Part shown: positions 37,580-46,194 of the stretch, piece by piece | Layout: every line of letters starts with the position of its first letter | Numbering within the stretch: the first letter of the stretch is position 1 | Source: Streptomyces sedi | GTDB taxonomy: Bacteria; Actinomycetota; Actinomycetes; Streptomycetales; Streptomycetaceae | Direction: 5' to 3' | NCBI RefSeq assembly: GCF_006335015.1 | Contig: NZ_VDGT01000003.1 | Coordinates: forward strand, 310,001 to 374,000 | DNA length: 64,000 nt | Made by a program: the position numbers and the translations under genes | Notes under the pieces: generated by a model | What the model saw: the letters and a program-made list of their open reading frames with translations, nothing else | Told to the model about the DNA's origin: nothing | The model's database searches: none

Positions 37580-38608
37580 ATGCCCGTATCCCCCTCGCCG
37601 TCAGGACCCCTCGGAGTCGCCGTTCTCGGGGCCGGAAAGATGGGCGCCGACCATGTGCGCCGCGTCGACCGCCTGATCGGCGGCGCCCGCGTCGCCGCCG
37701 TCGCCGACCCCCACCCGGAGCGCGTCGCCTCCGTCGCCGAGGAGATCGAGGGCTGCGCCGCCGTCACCGACCCGCTCGCCGCGCTCGACGCCGAAGGCGT
37801 CGACGCCGTGCTGATCGCCTCGCCCGGCCCGGCCCACGAGGAGGCGCTGCTCGCCGCCCTCGACCGGGGCCTGCCGATCTTCTGCGAGAAGCCGCTCGTC
37901 CCCGAGCCCGAGGCCGCGCTCCGGGTCGTCGAGGCCGAGGCCAAGGGCGGCCGACCGCTCATATCCGTCGGCTTCATGCGCCGCTTCGACGCCGAACACC
38001 AGCGGCTGAAGGCCCTGTTGGACGCCGACGAGCTGGGCGTGCCCCGCCTCCTGCACTGCCGCCACCGCAACCTCGCCGTCCACCCCTACTTCACCGAGGC
38101 GATGCTGATCACGGACTCGGTCGCCCACGAGATCGACTCCGCCCGCTGGCTCCTCGGCCAGGAGATCACCGCCGTCCAGGTCCACCGCCCCACCGCCGCG
38201 CTGCCCGACCACACCGGGCTCCACGACCCGCAGCTCGTCGTCTTCGAGACGGACGGCGGGGTCGTCGTCGACGTCGAGATCCTCGCCAACGGCGGCTTCG
38301 GCTACCAGGTCCAGACCGAGGCCGTCTGCGCCCGCGGCACCGCCCGCATCGGCGAGGACCACGGCCTGATGACCAACACGGCCGGCCGCTGGGGCGGCGA
38401 GATCGCCCAGGACTACCTCACCCGCTTCGCCGACGCCTACGACCGGGAACTCCGCGCCTGGGTCGACGCCGTCCGCCACGGCACCACCGTCGGCGCCACC
38501 AGCTGGGACGGCTACGCCGTCGCCGCCGTCTCCGCCGCCGGCGTCGAGGCCCAGCGCACCGGCCGCCGCGTCCCCGTCGCACTCGCCCCGCGCCCCGCCC
38601 GTCCATGA
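37580..38608 (+). CDS. Gfo/Idh/MocA oxidoreductase, IolG-like
   Basis: An NAD-dependent dehydrogenase of 342 residues. A Rossmann motif [21 protein letters not shown] begins the protein (residues 9-29). The EKP motif is in IFCEKPLVP (about 103). Substrate-domain features follow: [30 protein letters not shown] (catalytic Asp/His as in inositol dehydrogenases) and the later sheet. It looks closest to inositol 2-dehydrogenase, but no other iol genes are here. The ATG at 37580 with GAAGGGA upstream was preferred to a TTG at 37544. Confidence 0.85.
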   Translation: MPVSPSPSGPLGVAVLGAGKMGADHVRRVDRLIGGARVAAVADPHPERVASVAEEIEGCAAVTDPLAALDAEGVDAVLIASPGPAHEEALLAALDRGLPIFCEKPLVPEPEAALRVVEAEAKGGRPLISVGFMRRFDAEHQRLKALLDADELGVPRLLHCRHRNLAVHPYFTEAMLITDSVAHEIDSARWLLGQEITAVQVHRPTAALPDHTGLHDPQLVVFETDGGVVVDVEILANGGFGYQVQTEAVCARGTARIGEDHGLMTNTAGRWGGEIAQDYLTRFADAYDRELRAWVDAVRHGTTVGATSWDGYAVAAVSAAGVEAQRTGRRVPVALAPRPARP

Positions 38609-38703
38609 ACACCGTGTGACCCCCGATGCCAATCCCATGGCATCCCCCACTCGCCCCTTGAACCCCACCCGGGCACCCGGCACGCTCGTACCAGCAGCAC
38701 CCC

Positions 38704-38775
38704 GGCCGTGTACCCGAGTGGTTCAGGGACTCGCCTGCAAAGCGAGTTACGCGGGTTCGATTCCCGCCACGGCCT
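38704..38775 (+). tRNA. tRNA-Cys (GCA)
   Basis: The anticodon GCA is in CTGCAAA. The acceptor stem GGCCGTG pairs with CACGGCC and the discriminator is T73, diagnostic for tRNA-Cys. CCA is not encoded. A lower-GC two-gene islet starts just beyond, which makes this a possible integration site. I found no duplicate of its 3' end in the next 2 kb. Confidence 0.93.
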
Positions 38776-38796
38776 CCCCGCGCGCCATCGTGACGA

Positions 38797-39462
38797 TCAG
38801 CCCGGTGCCTCCCACCGGGCGAGGTCGCTGACGAAGTCGTCGTAGGAACGATTGAACCCCACCGGCTTGACGAGTAGGCCCTCGGTCAGTGCCCGGGACA
38901 GAACCTCGGGACCGTCGCTCTCCCGGAAGACGGGATTACGCAGAACGGACATGAGGTCCTCCTTCGGTGTTCTTCGACGCCCCGTGTCACGTTCCCGGTA
39001 CTGCGCCGGTATCTTCCAGGAGGCGCGGTAGTGGGGGAAAGCGTCTGGGAACAGAAGAAGCCACGCCTCCGCCTCGGCCGCAGCCAGGGCGTAAACCGAT
39101 GCGATGCCCTCGCTCTCTCGGTCGAGAGCCGCCGATACCTCCCGGCGGGCAGAGTCGTAGGCGGGGCCGACGCACTCGTCCATGTCCTCGTGGATGACAA
39201 TGCCGGCGAGAGTTCCAGCCTTGTGCTTCGCCTTTCCACGTGCCTTCTTGACGAGTGTGCCTGCGGCCTCGGAAAGCGCGGCGCCCGACTTCTTGCGCAG
39301 CCGGACCTGGTCGGTGATCTCCACGAAGGTGACCGAGGACGCCAGTCGGGGATGCGCGGCTCTGATGAGCGTGGCCAGTATCCGTCGGTCGTTTCCGCTC
39401 TCTCCGGCGAGGACGACGATGGCCTTGGGCTTCGAGACCCTCGTTCTGCGCGCCGGACTCAC
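38797..39462 (-). CDS. Putative TOPRIM-like partner of AAA ATPase
   Basis: A protein of 221 residues that I do not confidently assign. The pattern resembles compact TOPRIM-type nuclease partners: an early strand AIVVLAGESGNDRRIL with Glu21, a second GIVIHEDMDE with Asp93 and Asp95, and a helix AAAEAEAWLLLF with Glu130/132. The DxD after a hydrophobic strand is the TOPRIM hallmark. The GTG start at 39462 overlaps the ATPase stop (GTGA), so it is translationally coupled. Composition is visibly lower in GC than neighbours. RloB/DUF4276-like is the nearest family I can think of. A role with the ATPase in phage defence is inference. Confidence 0.55.
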   Translation of the reverse strand: MSPARRTRVSKPKAIVVLAGESGNDRRILATLIRAAHPRLASSVTFVEITDQVRLRKKSGAALSEAAGTLVKKARGKAKHKAGTLAGIVIHEDMDECVGPAYDSARREVSAALDRESEGIASVYALAAAEAEAWLLLFPDAFPHYRASWKIPAQYRERDTGRRRTPKEDLMSVLRNPVFRESDGPEVLSRALTEGLLVKPVGFNRSYDDFVSDLARWEAPG

Positions 39463-40679
39463 AGCTCGTCCTCCGTGAGATCCCCGCCCAGCACTCCTGA
39501 GAACCACAGCTCTCCGAGGGGTTGGTCCCCGGTCTCCGCGACGATTTCCGTGACCTCTTCGGTCGTCAACGCCGGGATGTCCGACGCGCCGTTCTCGTCC
39601 CGGTCACAGACGACGAACTCATCAGGCACCAGTCGGTCGACGAGTGCCGGGGAATGGGTGGCCACGATGAGCTGTGTGCGTTCCGACGCCTCACGAAGGC
39701 GTTCCACGATGAGTTCCAGGGCCTGTGGATGCAGACCGTGGTCGATCTCCTCGACGCAGGTGAGCGCCGGTGGGTGCGGGTCGTGGAGCATGGCGAGCAA
39801 CCCGAGCAGCCGCACGGTGCCGAAGGAGGCGTCCGCGAGTGGCGTGGTGCGGCGAAGCCCCCGCTCGTGCAGTACGACTGCCAACCGCTCGACATCACCG
39901 CCGACCTGCTCGAACTCGATGCTCTCCAACTGGGGAAGAATGCGTCTGGCGTCATTCGTGAGGGCGCTCCAGCATCCCTCGTCCGCGCTCAGCGACACCA
40001 GAAAAGCCGCCAGGTTCCTCGCCTTCGCGTCGAGGCGTCCCGCGCCGACACCTCGGGGGCGAGTCGGCAGCCGGGCGGCGTCGACGTCCACCTCGAACAC
40101 CCGGAAGGAAGAGAGCCGATCCGCGACCCTGGTCACCTCCTCGCCGCCGTCCGACCTTCCCAGTCGGGGGAGTGTGGAGAGCCCACTGCTGAGTCGTTGG
40201 ATTCCGAAGCTGCTGTCTGTGTCTTTCCCGGCATTCCCGCTGGCGACCCGTGCCTCCTCGCCGGAGATGGTGATGCGTCGCCCCCGGCCCCGCTTCCGCT
40301 TGAACTGGAAACTCTCCTGGCGCGATAGCGAGTAACCCTCGCTCCGGTTCGGGGACGCGCGCCGCCGAATGGTCAACGAGTACTCGTCGGGGGCTCCTGC
40401 GCTTGCGTGCGTGGTCCAGTTGGCCTTCAGCCGGATCGCCATGGAAGTGGGGGGTTTTTCCCCGCCCCAGAAGGCGACTTCGTCGAACCCTCCGCGTTCT
40501 TCCAGAGCAGGCTGGAGATCGGTGCGAATGATGGCGGCGAGAAAGTCGAAAACTTTCAGGACATTGGACTTGCCCACACCGTTGGGCCCTACCAGTACGG
40601 TCAGAGGCCGCAGCGGAATGGTGACGTTCCGCAGGCTGCGGAAGTTCTCGACGTGGAGTTCCATCAGTCGGCCAGGCAT
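39459..40679 (-). CDS. AAA/ABC-type ATPase (AAA_21, OLD/RecF-like)
   Basis: An ABC-class ATPase of 406 residues. The N-terminus is MELHVENFRSLRNVTIPLRPL, Walker A is VGPNGVGKSNVL (about 32-43), a signature-like ADASFGTVRLLGLLAML follows, then Walker B ALTCVEEIDHGLHP (about 305-318) with the catalytic Glu and the switch His in ATHSPALVDRL. This is the architecture of OLD/PARIS/AbiL-type ATPases without their fused nuclease domain. The nuclease-like function is probably supplied by the overlapping downstream gene. Alternative start: ATG at 40664. GC is lower than flanking genes (hand counts of sample lines 62-70%). Confidence 0.85.
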   Translation of the reverse strand: MPGRLMELHVENFRSLRNVTIPLRPLTVLVGPNGVGKSNVLKVFDFLAAIIRTDLQPALEERGGFDEVAFWGGEKPPTSMAIRLKANWTTHASAGAPDEYSLTIRRRASPNRSEGYSLSRQESFQFKRKRGRGRRITISGEEARVASGNAGKDTDSSFGIQRLSSGLSTLPRLGRSDGGEEVTRVADRLSSFRVFEVDVDAARLPTRPRGVGAGRLDAKARNLAAFLVSLSADEGCWSALTNDARRILPQLESIEFEQVGGDVERLAVVLHERGLRRTTPLADASFGTVRLLGLLAMLHDPHPPALTCVEEIDHGLHPQALELIVERLREASERTQLIVATHSPALVDRLVPDEFVVCDRDENGASDIPALTTEEVTEIVAETGDQPLGELWFSGVLGGDLTEDEL

Positions 40680-40846
40680 GGGATGAACCTATCGGACGGG
40701 CGATCGGGGGGAGAAGTGGCTCACGGTCACCTGCCCACCCCCGCCACCCCTGGACACATCTCCGCGTTCACCGGGAAACCTCCCCGGTGGGTGTGGCGTG
40801 CGACCATGCCCGGACAGTGTCGCGCACGACCAAGGAGGCAGCCGTG

Positions 40847-41368
40847 ATGTCCGGAAACGAGGCTGGGACGACCGAGCGCTTCATCACCGTCTCACTGGAG
40901 AAGCGGGGCGTCAGCTGTACCGCGAAGCTGCTCGCCGACCGCGCTCCGATCACCTGCGACGCGGTGTGGAACGCCCTGCCGCTGGGCGGGGACGTCTACC
41001 ACGCCAAGTACGCGCGCAACGAGATCTACGCGCTGGTCCCGCCGTTCGCGCCCCAGGAACCGCCGCTGGAGAACCCGACCATCACCCCCATCCCCGGCGA
41101 CCTGTGCTACTTCACCTTCACCGACACGCAGTTGGGCACCAGCTCCTACGGTTACGAGAACGACGCCAAGCACCAGGGCCGGACCACCGTCGTCGACCTC
41201 GCGCTCTTCTACGAGCGCAACAACCTGCTGATCAACGGCGACGCCGGCTGGGTGCCCGGCATCGTCTGGGGCAGCGTCGTCGACGGGCTGGACCGGATGG
41301 CCGACGCCTGCCAGGACCTGTGGCGCGCGGGCGCGCTGGGGGAGAGCCTCACCTTCCGCCGCGCGTAG
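40847..41368 (+). CDS. DUF3830 (cyclophilin-like) protein
   Basis: A protein of 173 residues with the DUF3830 layout: strand ITVSLEKRGVSCTAKLLADRAPITCDAVWNALPL, then AKYARNEIYALVPPF, GDLCYFTFTD and NNLLINGDAGWVPGIVWGSVVDGL. The fold is cyclophilin-like. The function is unknown, but the family often neighbours amidases and maleate-isomerase-like genes, as here. AAGGAGG lies 8 bases before the ATG, and a GTG three bases upstream (40844) is an equal alternative. The 3' end overlaps the amidase 3' end by 20 bases, convergently. Confidence 0.8.
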   Translation: MSGNEAGTTERFITVSLEKRGVSCTAKLLADRAPITCDAVWNALPLGGDVYHAKYARNEIYALVPPFAPQEPPLENPTITPIPGDLCYFTFTDTQLGTSSYGYENDAKHQGRTTVVDLALFYERNNLLINGDAGWVPGIVWGSVVDGLDRMADACQDLWRAGALGESLTFRRA

Positions 41369-42806
41369 GCGGCGTCGTCGGCGGCGCCGGCGGCGGCGCC
41401 GGCTCCGGCACCCCGGCGATCCCCGCCACCTCAAGGGCGTGGGCGGCCCGCAGCACCGCCGCGTCGCCGTGCCGCGGCCCCACCAGCTGAAGACCGATCG
41501 GCAGCCCCGCCGCGTCCCGCCCGCAGGGCAGTGAGGCGGCGGGCTGCTGCGTCAGGTTGAACGGATAGGTGAACGGCGTCCACTCCGTCCACCGCCGCTG
41601 CCCGGACCCCTCGGGCACCTCCACGCCCTTGGCGAACGCGGTGATCGGCAGCGTCGGCGTGACCAGCAGGTCGTACCGCTCGTGGAAGCCCCCCATCGCG
41701 CGCCCCAGCGCCATCCGCACGTCCACGGCGGCCAGGTAGTCCAACGCGCTGTACCGCGCGCCCCGCTCCCGGATCTCCGCCAACCCCGGGTCCAGCGCCG
41801 CCACCTGACGCTCGTCGAAGAACTCGGTGACGCGCGCGGCCCCGCTGAACCACAGCACGTGGAACGCCTCGCGCAGCTCGTCCAGCGACGGCAGCGGCGG
41901 ATCGACCTCGTCGACCTCCGCGCCCAACTCGCCGAGCCGCGCGACCGCCCGCTCCACCGCGGCGGCGACCTCCGGCGCGACCACCACCTCGCGCAGCCGG
42001 GGCGAGTAGGCGACCCGCAGGCCCCGCACCCGTTCCGCGCCGCCCACCAGCGCGTTCGCGAAACTGCCGGTGGCTGGCGCCAGTTGGGACCAGTCCCTGG
42101 CGTCCGGGCCGCTGATCACGTCCAGCAGCAGGGCGGCGTCCCGCGCGTCCCTGGTCATCGGCCCGACATGGGCCAGCGTGCCGAACGCGCTCGCCGGGTA
42201 CAGCGGCACCCGCCCGTAGGTCGGCTTGAGCGCGAAGATCCCGCAGAACGCCGCCGGGATGCGCACCGAGCCCCCGCCGTCCGTGCCCAGGCTGAGCGGC
42301 CCGGCACCCAGTGCCACGGCGGCGGCCGAGCCGCCGCTGGAGCCGCCCGCGGTGCGCTCGGGGGCGTACGGGTTGCCCGTCGCGCCGTGCAGCGGCGAGT
42401 CGGTGACCCCCTTCCAGCCGAACTCGGGCGTGGTCGTCTTCCCCACCAGCACCGCGCCCGCCTCCCGCAGCCGCGCCACCGAGGGCGCGTCCTCCTCCCA
42501 CCGCTCCCCGGCCGGCACGGCGGCCGAGCCGCGGCGCGTCGGATGGCCGCGCTGCAGCAGGATGTCCTTCACGGTCGCCGGCACCCCGTCCACCGGGCTC
42601 AGCGGTTCTCGCCGCCGCCACCGTTCCGTCGCCGCCCGCGCCTGCTCGGCCGCGCCCTCGTGGTCGATCAGCGTGAACGCGTTCACCGTCGACCGCGCCA
42701 GCTCCGCGCGCTCCAGCACGGCGGCGGTCGCCTCCGTGGGCGACGCCTCGCCCGCCGCGAACACCGCCGCCAGCTCGGCGGCGGTCAACGTGGCCAGATC
42801 CGTCAT
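41349..42806 (-). CDS. Amidase (amidase-signature family)
   Basis: A Ser-cisSer-Lys amidohydrolase of 485 residues. The catalytic lysine is in GVPATVKDILL (about 75), the cis-Ser in GGSSGGSAAAVALG and the nucleophile Ser in GTDGGGSVRIPAAFCG (about 165-180). It is GatA-like in outline but has no GatB/C nearby, so it is a stand-alone amide or ester hydrolase. Its ATG overlaps the dehydrogenase stop (ATGA), so the two are coupled. The cluster includes maleate-isomerase-like genes. The substrate is unknown, though pyrimidine- or hydantoin-type amides are a guess. Confidence 0.9.
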   Translation of the reverse strand: MTDLATLTAAELAAVFAAGEASPTEATAAVLERAELARSTVNAFTLIDHEGAAEQARAATERWRRREPLSPVDGVPATVKDILLQRGHPTRRGSAAVPAGERWEEDAPSVARLREAGAVLVGKTTTPEFGWKGVTDSPLHGATGNPYAPERTAGGSSGGSAAAVALGAGPLSLGTDGGGSVRIPAAFCGIFALKPTYGRVPLYPASAFGTLAHVGPMTRDARDAALLLDVISGPDARDWSQLAPATGSFANALVGGAERVRGLRVAYSPRLREVVVAPEVAAAVERAVARLGELGAEVDEVDPPLPSLDELREAFHVLWFSGAARVTEFFDERQVAALDPGLAEIRERGARYSALDYLAAVDVRMALGRAMGGFHERYDLLVTPTLPITAFAKGVEVPEGSGQRRWTEWTPFTYPFNLTQQPAASLPCGRDAAGLPIGLQLVGPRHGDAAVLRAAHALEVAGIAGVPEPAPPPAPPTTPPTRGGR

Positions 42807-43774
42807 GTTTCCTCCCCGGGGACGTAACCCAGTCGCTTGTCGACGACGTTGAGCAGCGGCCGGCCCGCGTGCCAGCGGTCGAAGTTGTCCAGAAACTGAT
42901 GGGCCAGATCGTCGCGCCAGCCGAAGGTGTCGCCGCTCATGTGCGGCGAGAGCATCAGGTTCGGCACGTCCCACAGCGGGCTGTCCCCGGCCGGCGGCTC
43001 CTCCGGCAGCACGTCCAGCGCCGCGCCGGCGATGCGGCCGGCCCGCAGCGCCTCGGCCAGGTCGTCGACGACCACGTGGGCGCCCCGGCCGATGTTGATC
43101 AGCCGGGCGGTCGGCCGCATCAGCGCCAGGGTCGCCGCGTCGAACATTCCGGTGGTCTGCGGGGTGAGTGGCGCGGCGCAGATCACCCAGTCCGCCTCGG
43201 GAAGCAGTTCGGGGAGTGAGCCGGCGGCGTGCACGCGCCCGAAGGCCGGATCCCGCTCCCTGGCGCGCCGGCCGACCAACTCGACGGTCACGCCCAGGGT
43301 TTGGAGCAGCGCCCCGATCCGCCGTCCGATCGGGCCCGTGCCGACCACCACGGCGTTGCTGCCGTAGACCTTTGCCGTCTCCCGGTGAACCCAGCGGCGC
43401 TGGTCCTGCGCGGCCCAGGTTCCCCGAAAATCCTTTGCCAGAGCCAACACCAAACCGGCGACATATTCGGCGATCGGGCGATCGAAGACGCCACGGGCGT
43501 TCGTGATCACGGTGTCGGATTCCAGCAGTTCGGGAAAGAGCAGCCGGTCGACTCCGGCGCTTGCCGTGTGTACCCAGGTCGGGCGCGGACCCGGCCCCGG
43601 CCAGGCGTGTCGAACGGCGTCGGACAGGAAGTCCCAGACGAGTAGGACATCCGCGTCGGGCAGCCGTGTGGCCAGCGAGTTCGCGTCGCTGATCAGCACC
43701 TCGGCACGGCCTTCGAGCCGGTCGAGGCGGGGTGGTGGGTCGTCGTCGAGAACCAGGACACGAGGTGCGGTCAT
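42803..43774 (-). CDS. D-2-hydroxyacid dehydrogenase
   Basis: An NAD(P)-dependent dehydrogenase of 323 residues. The catalytic domain includes ITNARGVFDRPIAEYVAGLVL. The Rossmann motif is VVGTGPIGRRIGALL (about 141-155). The catalytic Arg is in NIGRGAHVV, the Glu in LDVLPEEPP and the His in LSPHMSG. All are conserved. It heads a two-gene coupled unit with the amidase and is divergent from the isomerase pair, with promoters back-to-back at 43775-43944. Confidence 0.9.
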   Translation of the reverse strand: MTAPRVLVLDDDPPPRLDRLEGRAEVLISDANSLATRLPDADVLLVWDFLSDAVRHAWPGPGPRPTWVHTASAGVDRLLFPELLESDTVITNARGVFDRPIAEYVAGLVLALAKDFRGTWAAQDQRRWVHRETAKVYGSNAVVVGTGPIGRRIGALLQTLGVTVELVGRRARERDPAFGRVHAAGSLPELLPEADWVICAAPLTPQTTGMFDAATLALMRPTARLINIGRGAHVVVDDLAEALRAGRIAGAALDVLPEEPPAGDSPLWDVPNLMLSPHMSGDTFGWRDDLAHQFLDNFDRWHAGRPLLNVVDKRLGYVPGEET

Positions 43775-43825
43775 GAGGGAGAAACCGTTCCGAAACGAAT
43801 GGCTGTTTGATTGGCATGGCGAGGA

Positions 43826-43854
43826 TTGACCACGCTAGGAACCGGAACTACCTT
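43826..43854 (+). promoter_or_regulatory. Promoter of the isomerase pair
   Basis: TTGACC, a 17-base spacer and TACCTT. The palindrome at 43851-43866 overlaps the -10 and start region. Confidence 0.6.
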
Positions 43855-43866
43855 CGTCAACGAAGG
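43851..43866. promoter_or_regulatory. Palindromic operator candidate
   Basis: CCTTCGT-CA-ACGAAGG, perfect 7-base arms. It overlaps the -10 element of the isomerase promoter. No regulator gene is adjacent in this cluster, so the cognate factor is unknown. Confidence 0.6.
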
Positions 43867-43944
43867 CATCTGCGAAAGCCAGTATCCCGGCCGGGGTTTC
43901 CCCCTCCCCCAAGCCGCCCCTCCGTTGTGAATCGGGGTCCCGAC

Positions 43945-44859
43945 ATGGATGTCTCCTTTTTGGGCGGGCCGCAACCGCAGCGCGGTGTCGGAGTCGTCGC
44001 ACCCTTTGATTTCGCTCTCGACCGCGAGCTGTGGCGTTGGGTCCCCGACGACGTCTCGCTCCATCTCACCCGCACCCCGTTCGTCCCCGTCGAGGTCAGC
44101 CTCGACCTGGCCCGGCTGGTCAGCGAGCACGAGACGCTCCGCGAGGCGGTGCGCGCGCTGATCGCCGTCAGTCCCGAGGCGGTGACCTACGCCTGCACGT
44201 CGGGCAGCTTCGTCGGCGGCCTGGCCGGGGAGCGCGCGATGGCGGAGGCCATGACCCAGGCGGGCGAGGTCCCGGCGTGCACGACCTCGGGCGCGCTGCT
44301 GAGCGCGCTGCGCGAGCTGGGCGCGGAGCGTGTCGCCGTGATCACGCCGTACACGAAGTCGGTCACCGACTCCCTGGAGGACTATCTGCGGGAGGCCGGG
44401 ATCCGGGTCTGCGGGCGCAGCTACCTCGGTCTGACCAGGGAGATCTGGCGGGTCGGGTACCGCGACGTGGTGGACATGGCGCGCGAGGCGGTGCACGAGG
44501 CGCCGGACGCGCTCTTCATCAGCTGTACCAACCTGCCCACCTACGACGTGATCCCGCAGCTGGAGGCCGAGCTGCGGATGCCGGTGATCTCGGCCAACCA
44601 GGTGACCATGTGGGCGGCCCTGCGGCAGCTCGGCAAGGACGCGGTCGGCCCCTACCAGGCGCTGCTGGACCCGGCGGCGCGGCGCGGCCCCGCCTCGATG
44701 GCGCCGCTGCCGCCCGTCGCGGACGGCGCGCTGCCCGGCACGGCGCTGCCCGAGCCGGCGCTGGCCGAGGCGGTGGAGCCGCCGCAGGGTTACCAGGAGG
44801 GTTTCCCCGATCCGTTCGGCGACGCGCTGCCGGACGTCTTCCCCGACGACGAGAGGTGA
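43945..44859 (+). CDS. Maleate cis-trans isomerase-like protein, two-Cys form
   Basis: A protein of 304 residues of the Asp/Glu racemase superfamily. Both catalytic cysteines are present: YACTSGSFVGG (Cys about 83) and ISCTNLPTYD (about 193), as in maleate isomerase and arylmalonate decarboxylase relatives. A 65-residue Pro-rich tail extends beyond the usual 240-250. The ATG at 43945 was chosen because the upstream part is promoter-like and the family starts near here. It is followed 8 bases later by its paralogue. Confidence 0.82.
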   Translation: MDVSFLGGPQPQRGVGVVAPFDFALDRELWRWVPDDVSLHLTRTPFVPVEVSLDLARLVSEHETLREAVRALIAVSPEAVTYACTSGSFVGGLAGERAMAEAMTQAGEVPACTTSGALLSALRELGAERVAVITPYTKSVTDSLEDYLREAGIRVCGRSYLGLTREIWRVGYRDVVDMAREAVHEAPDALFISCTNLPTYDVIPQLEAELRMPVISANQVTMWAALRQLGKDAVGPYQALLDPAARRGPASMAPLPPVADGALPGTALPEPALAEAVEPPQGYQEGFPDPFGDALPDVFPDDER

Positions 44860-44867
44860 GGTGACGG

Positions 44868-45602
44868 ATGGTCGCGAAGGTTGGCTTCCTGTACCCGGGG
44901 TACTCGGCCGAGGACGACTTCCCCCGGCTGGAGGCCATGCTGAACGAGGCGGGCGCCGACGTGAGGCTGCCGCTGGTCCACACCGACATCGGCATCGACG
45001 CGCACCGGGTCGACGCGCTTCTTGAGATGGGGTCCGTCGACCGACTGACCGCGGTGCTGGACGAGTTGACGGCCGGGCAGGGCGTCCAGGCGGTGGTGTG
45101 GGCCTGCACGTCGGCCAGCTTCGTCTTCGGCCACGAGGGCGCCAGGGAGCAGGTGCGCCGGCTCTCGGCCGCGGCCGGGCTGCCCGCCTCCTCGACCTCC
45201 TTCGCCTTCGCCCGCGCGGTGGCCGCGCTGGGCGTGCGGCGGGTGGCGGTGGCGGCCACCTACCCGGAGGACGTGGCCGGGCTCTTCGCCGACTTTCTGA
45301 AGGCCGCCGACATCGAGGTGGTCGCGACGCGCGGCAGCGGCATCATCACGGCGGCCGAGGTCGGCACGTGGGGGCGCGAGGAGGTGCTGCGGCTCGCGCG
45401 CGCCGGGGACGACCCGGACGCCGAGGCGGTGCTGCTGCCGGACACCGCGCTGCACTCGGCGGCCTGGGTGGCCGAGCTGGAGTCCGCGTTGGGCAAGCCG
45501 GTGCTGACCGCGAACCAGGTCACGGCCTGGGAGGGCCTCCGGCTCCTCGGCCAGCGGGCGGTCTGCCCGTCCCTGGGCACGCTGTTCGCCGCGCGAGGCT
45601 GA
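44868..45602 (+). CDS. Maleate isomerase-like paralogue lacking second Cys
   Basis: A protein of 244 residues, same fold as its neighbour. The first cysteine is kept in VWACTSASFVFG (about 80). The second site reads LLPDTALHS instead of ISCTNLP, so Asp replaces Cys (about 191). It may form a hetero-oligomer with the upstream protein or use a one-Cys reaction like arylmalonate decarboxylase. It starts 8 bases after the upstream stop with a GAGGTGA site. Confidence 0.8.
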   Translation: MVAKVGFLYPGYSAEDDFPRLEAMLNEAGADVRLPLVHTDIGIDAHRVDALLEMGSVDRLTAVLDELTAGQGVQAVVWACTSASFVFGHEGAREQVRRLSAAAGLPASSTSFAFARAVAALGVRRVAVAATYPEDVAGLFADFLKAADIEVVATRGSGIITAAEVGTWGREEVLRLARAGDDPDAEAVLLPDTALHSAAWVAELESALGKPVLTANQVTAWEGLRLLGQRAVCPSLGTLFAARG

Positions 45603-45717
45603 CCGGTTGTCGGGTGCGACCCGGCGGCTGGTCGCCCGCGCCGTCCCCCGCGCCCCTCGCGGGGGGTGACGTGCGGCCATGTGCCGGTGGCCAGGGGCTG
45701 GTCGCCGGCACCGGTTC

Positions 45718-46146
45718 TCACACCGCTTCGCGGTACCGCTTGCCGGCCGTGCGGAAGGCGTGGATGGCCTGACCGTGCTCCTGCGCGCCCCGGACCGCCT
45801 CCTCCCAACTCAGTGCGCGTAGACGCTCGTTGCCGGCCCCGAAAAGCGGCCCCTTGGTGCGGTCGGCGATCAGTGGCGCGATCAGTGCGAGGGAGCGGGC
45901 GCCGAGCGGGACCGGTTCCGCCGTCCCGACTCCCCCCGCCGTTCCCGCCGGCCTGGACGTTCCCGTTCTGACGATCCGGCCGCCGGCGAGGTCGACCTCG
46001 CGCACGTCGAGCGAGAGCAGGTCGAGCACGCGGATGTCCGTCTCCCACAGCAGCTGCCAGAGCGCGCGGTGCAGCACGGGGATGGACTCGTCCGCGAGCA
46101 GGACGTCGCATCTCTCCGGGGTGATGCTTTCGGCCGTGATCTTCAT
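45718..46146 (-). CDS. Truncated tyrosine-recombinase-like protein
   Basis: A protein of 142 residues. It resembles the first part of an integrase catalytic core: RALWQLLWETDIRVLDLLSLDVREVDL carries the position of catalytic Arg I (about 39), and AIHAFRTAGKRYR near the C-terminus resembles the HxxR box (HAFR about 128-131). The reading frame then ends, so the second His/Trp and the nucleophile Tyr are absent. It may be a domesticated or decayed integrase. I believe similar short proteins occur in other Streptomyces. It lies 7 kb beyond tRNA-Cys. Confidence 0.55.
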   Translation of the reverse strand: MKITAESITPERCDVLLADESIPVLHRALWQLLWETDIRVLDLLSLDVREVDLAGGRIVRTGTSRPAGTAGGVGTAEPVPLGARSLALIAPLIADRTKGPLFGAGNERLRALSWEEAVRGAQEHGQAIHAFRTAGKRYREAV

Positions 46147-46194
46147 GGATGGGCAGTATTCCGCCCCCGTGCGGCCCCGTACAGGGGTTGGGGG

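Noticed and set aside
38776..40846. Attachment-site duplication of the tRNA-Cys 3' end
   Set aside because: I looked for a copy of TTCGATTCCCGCC beyond the two-gene islet and did not find one, so mobility of the islet is not shown.
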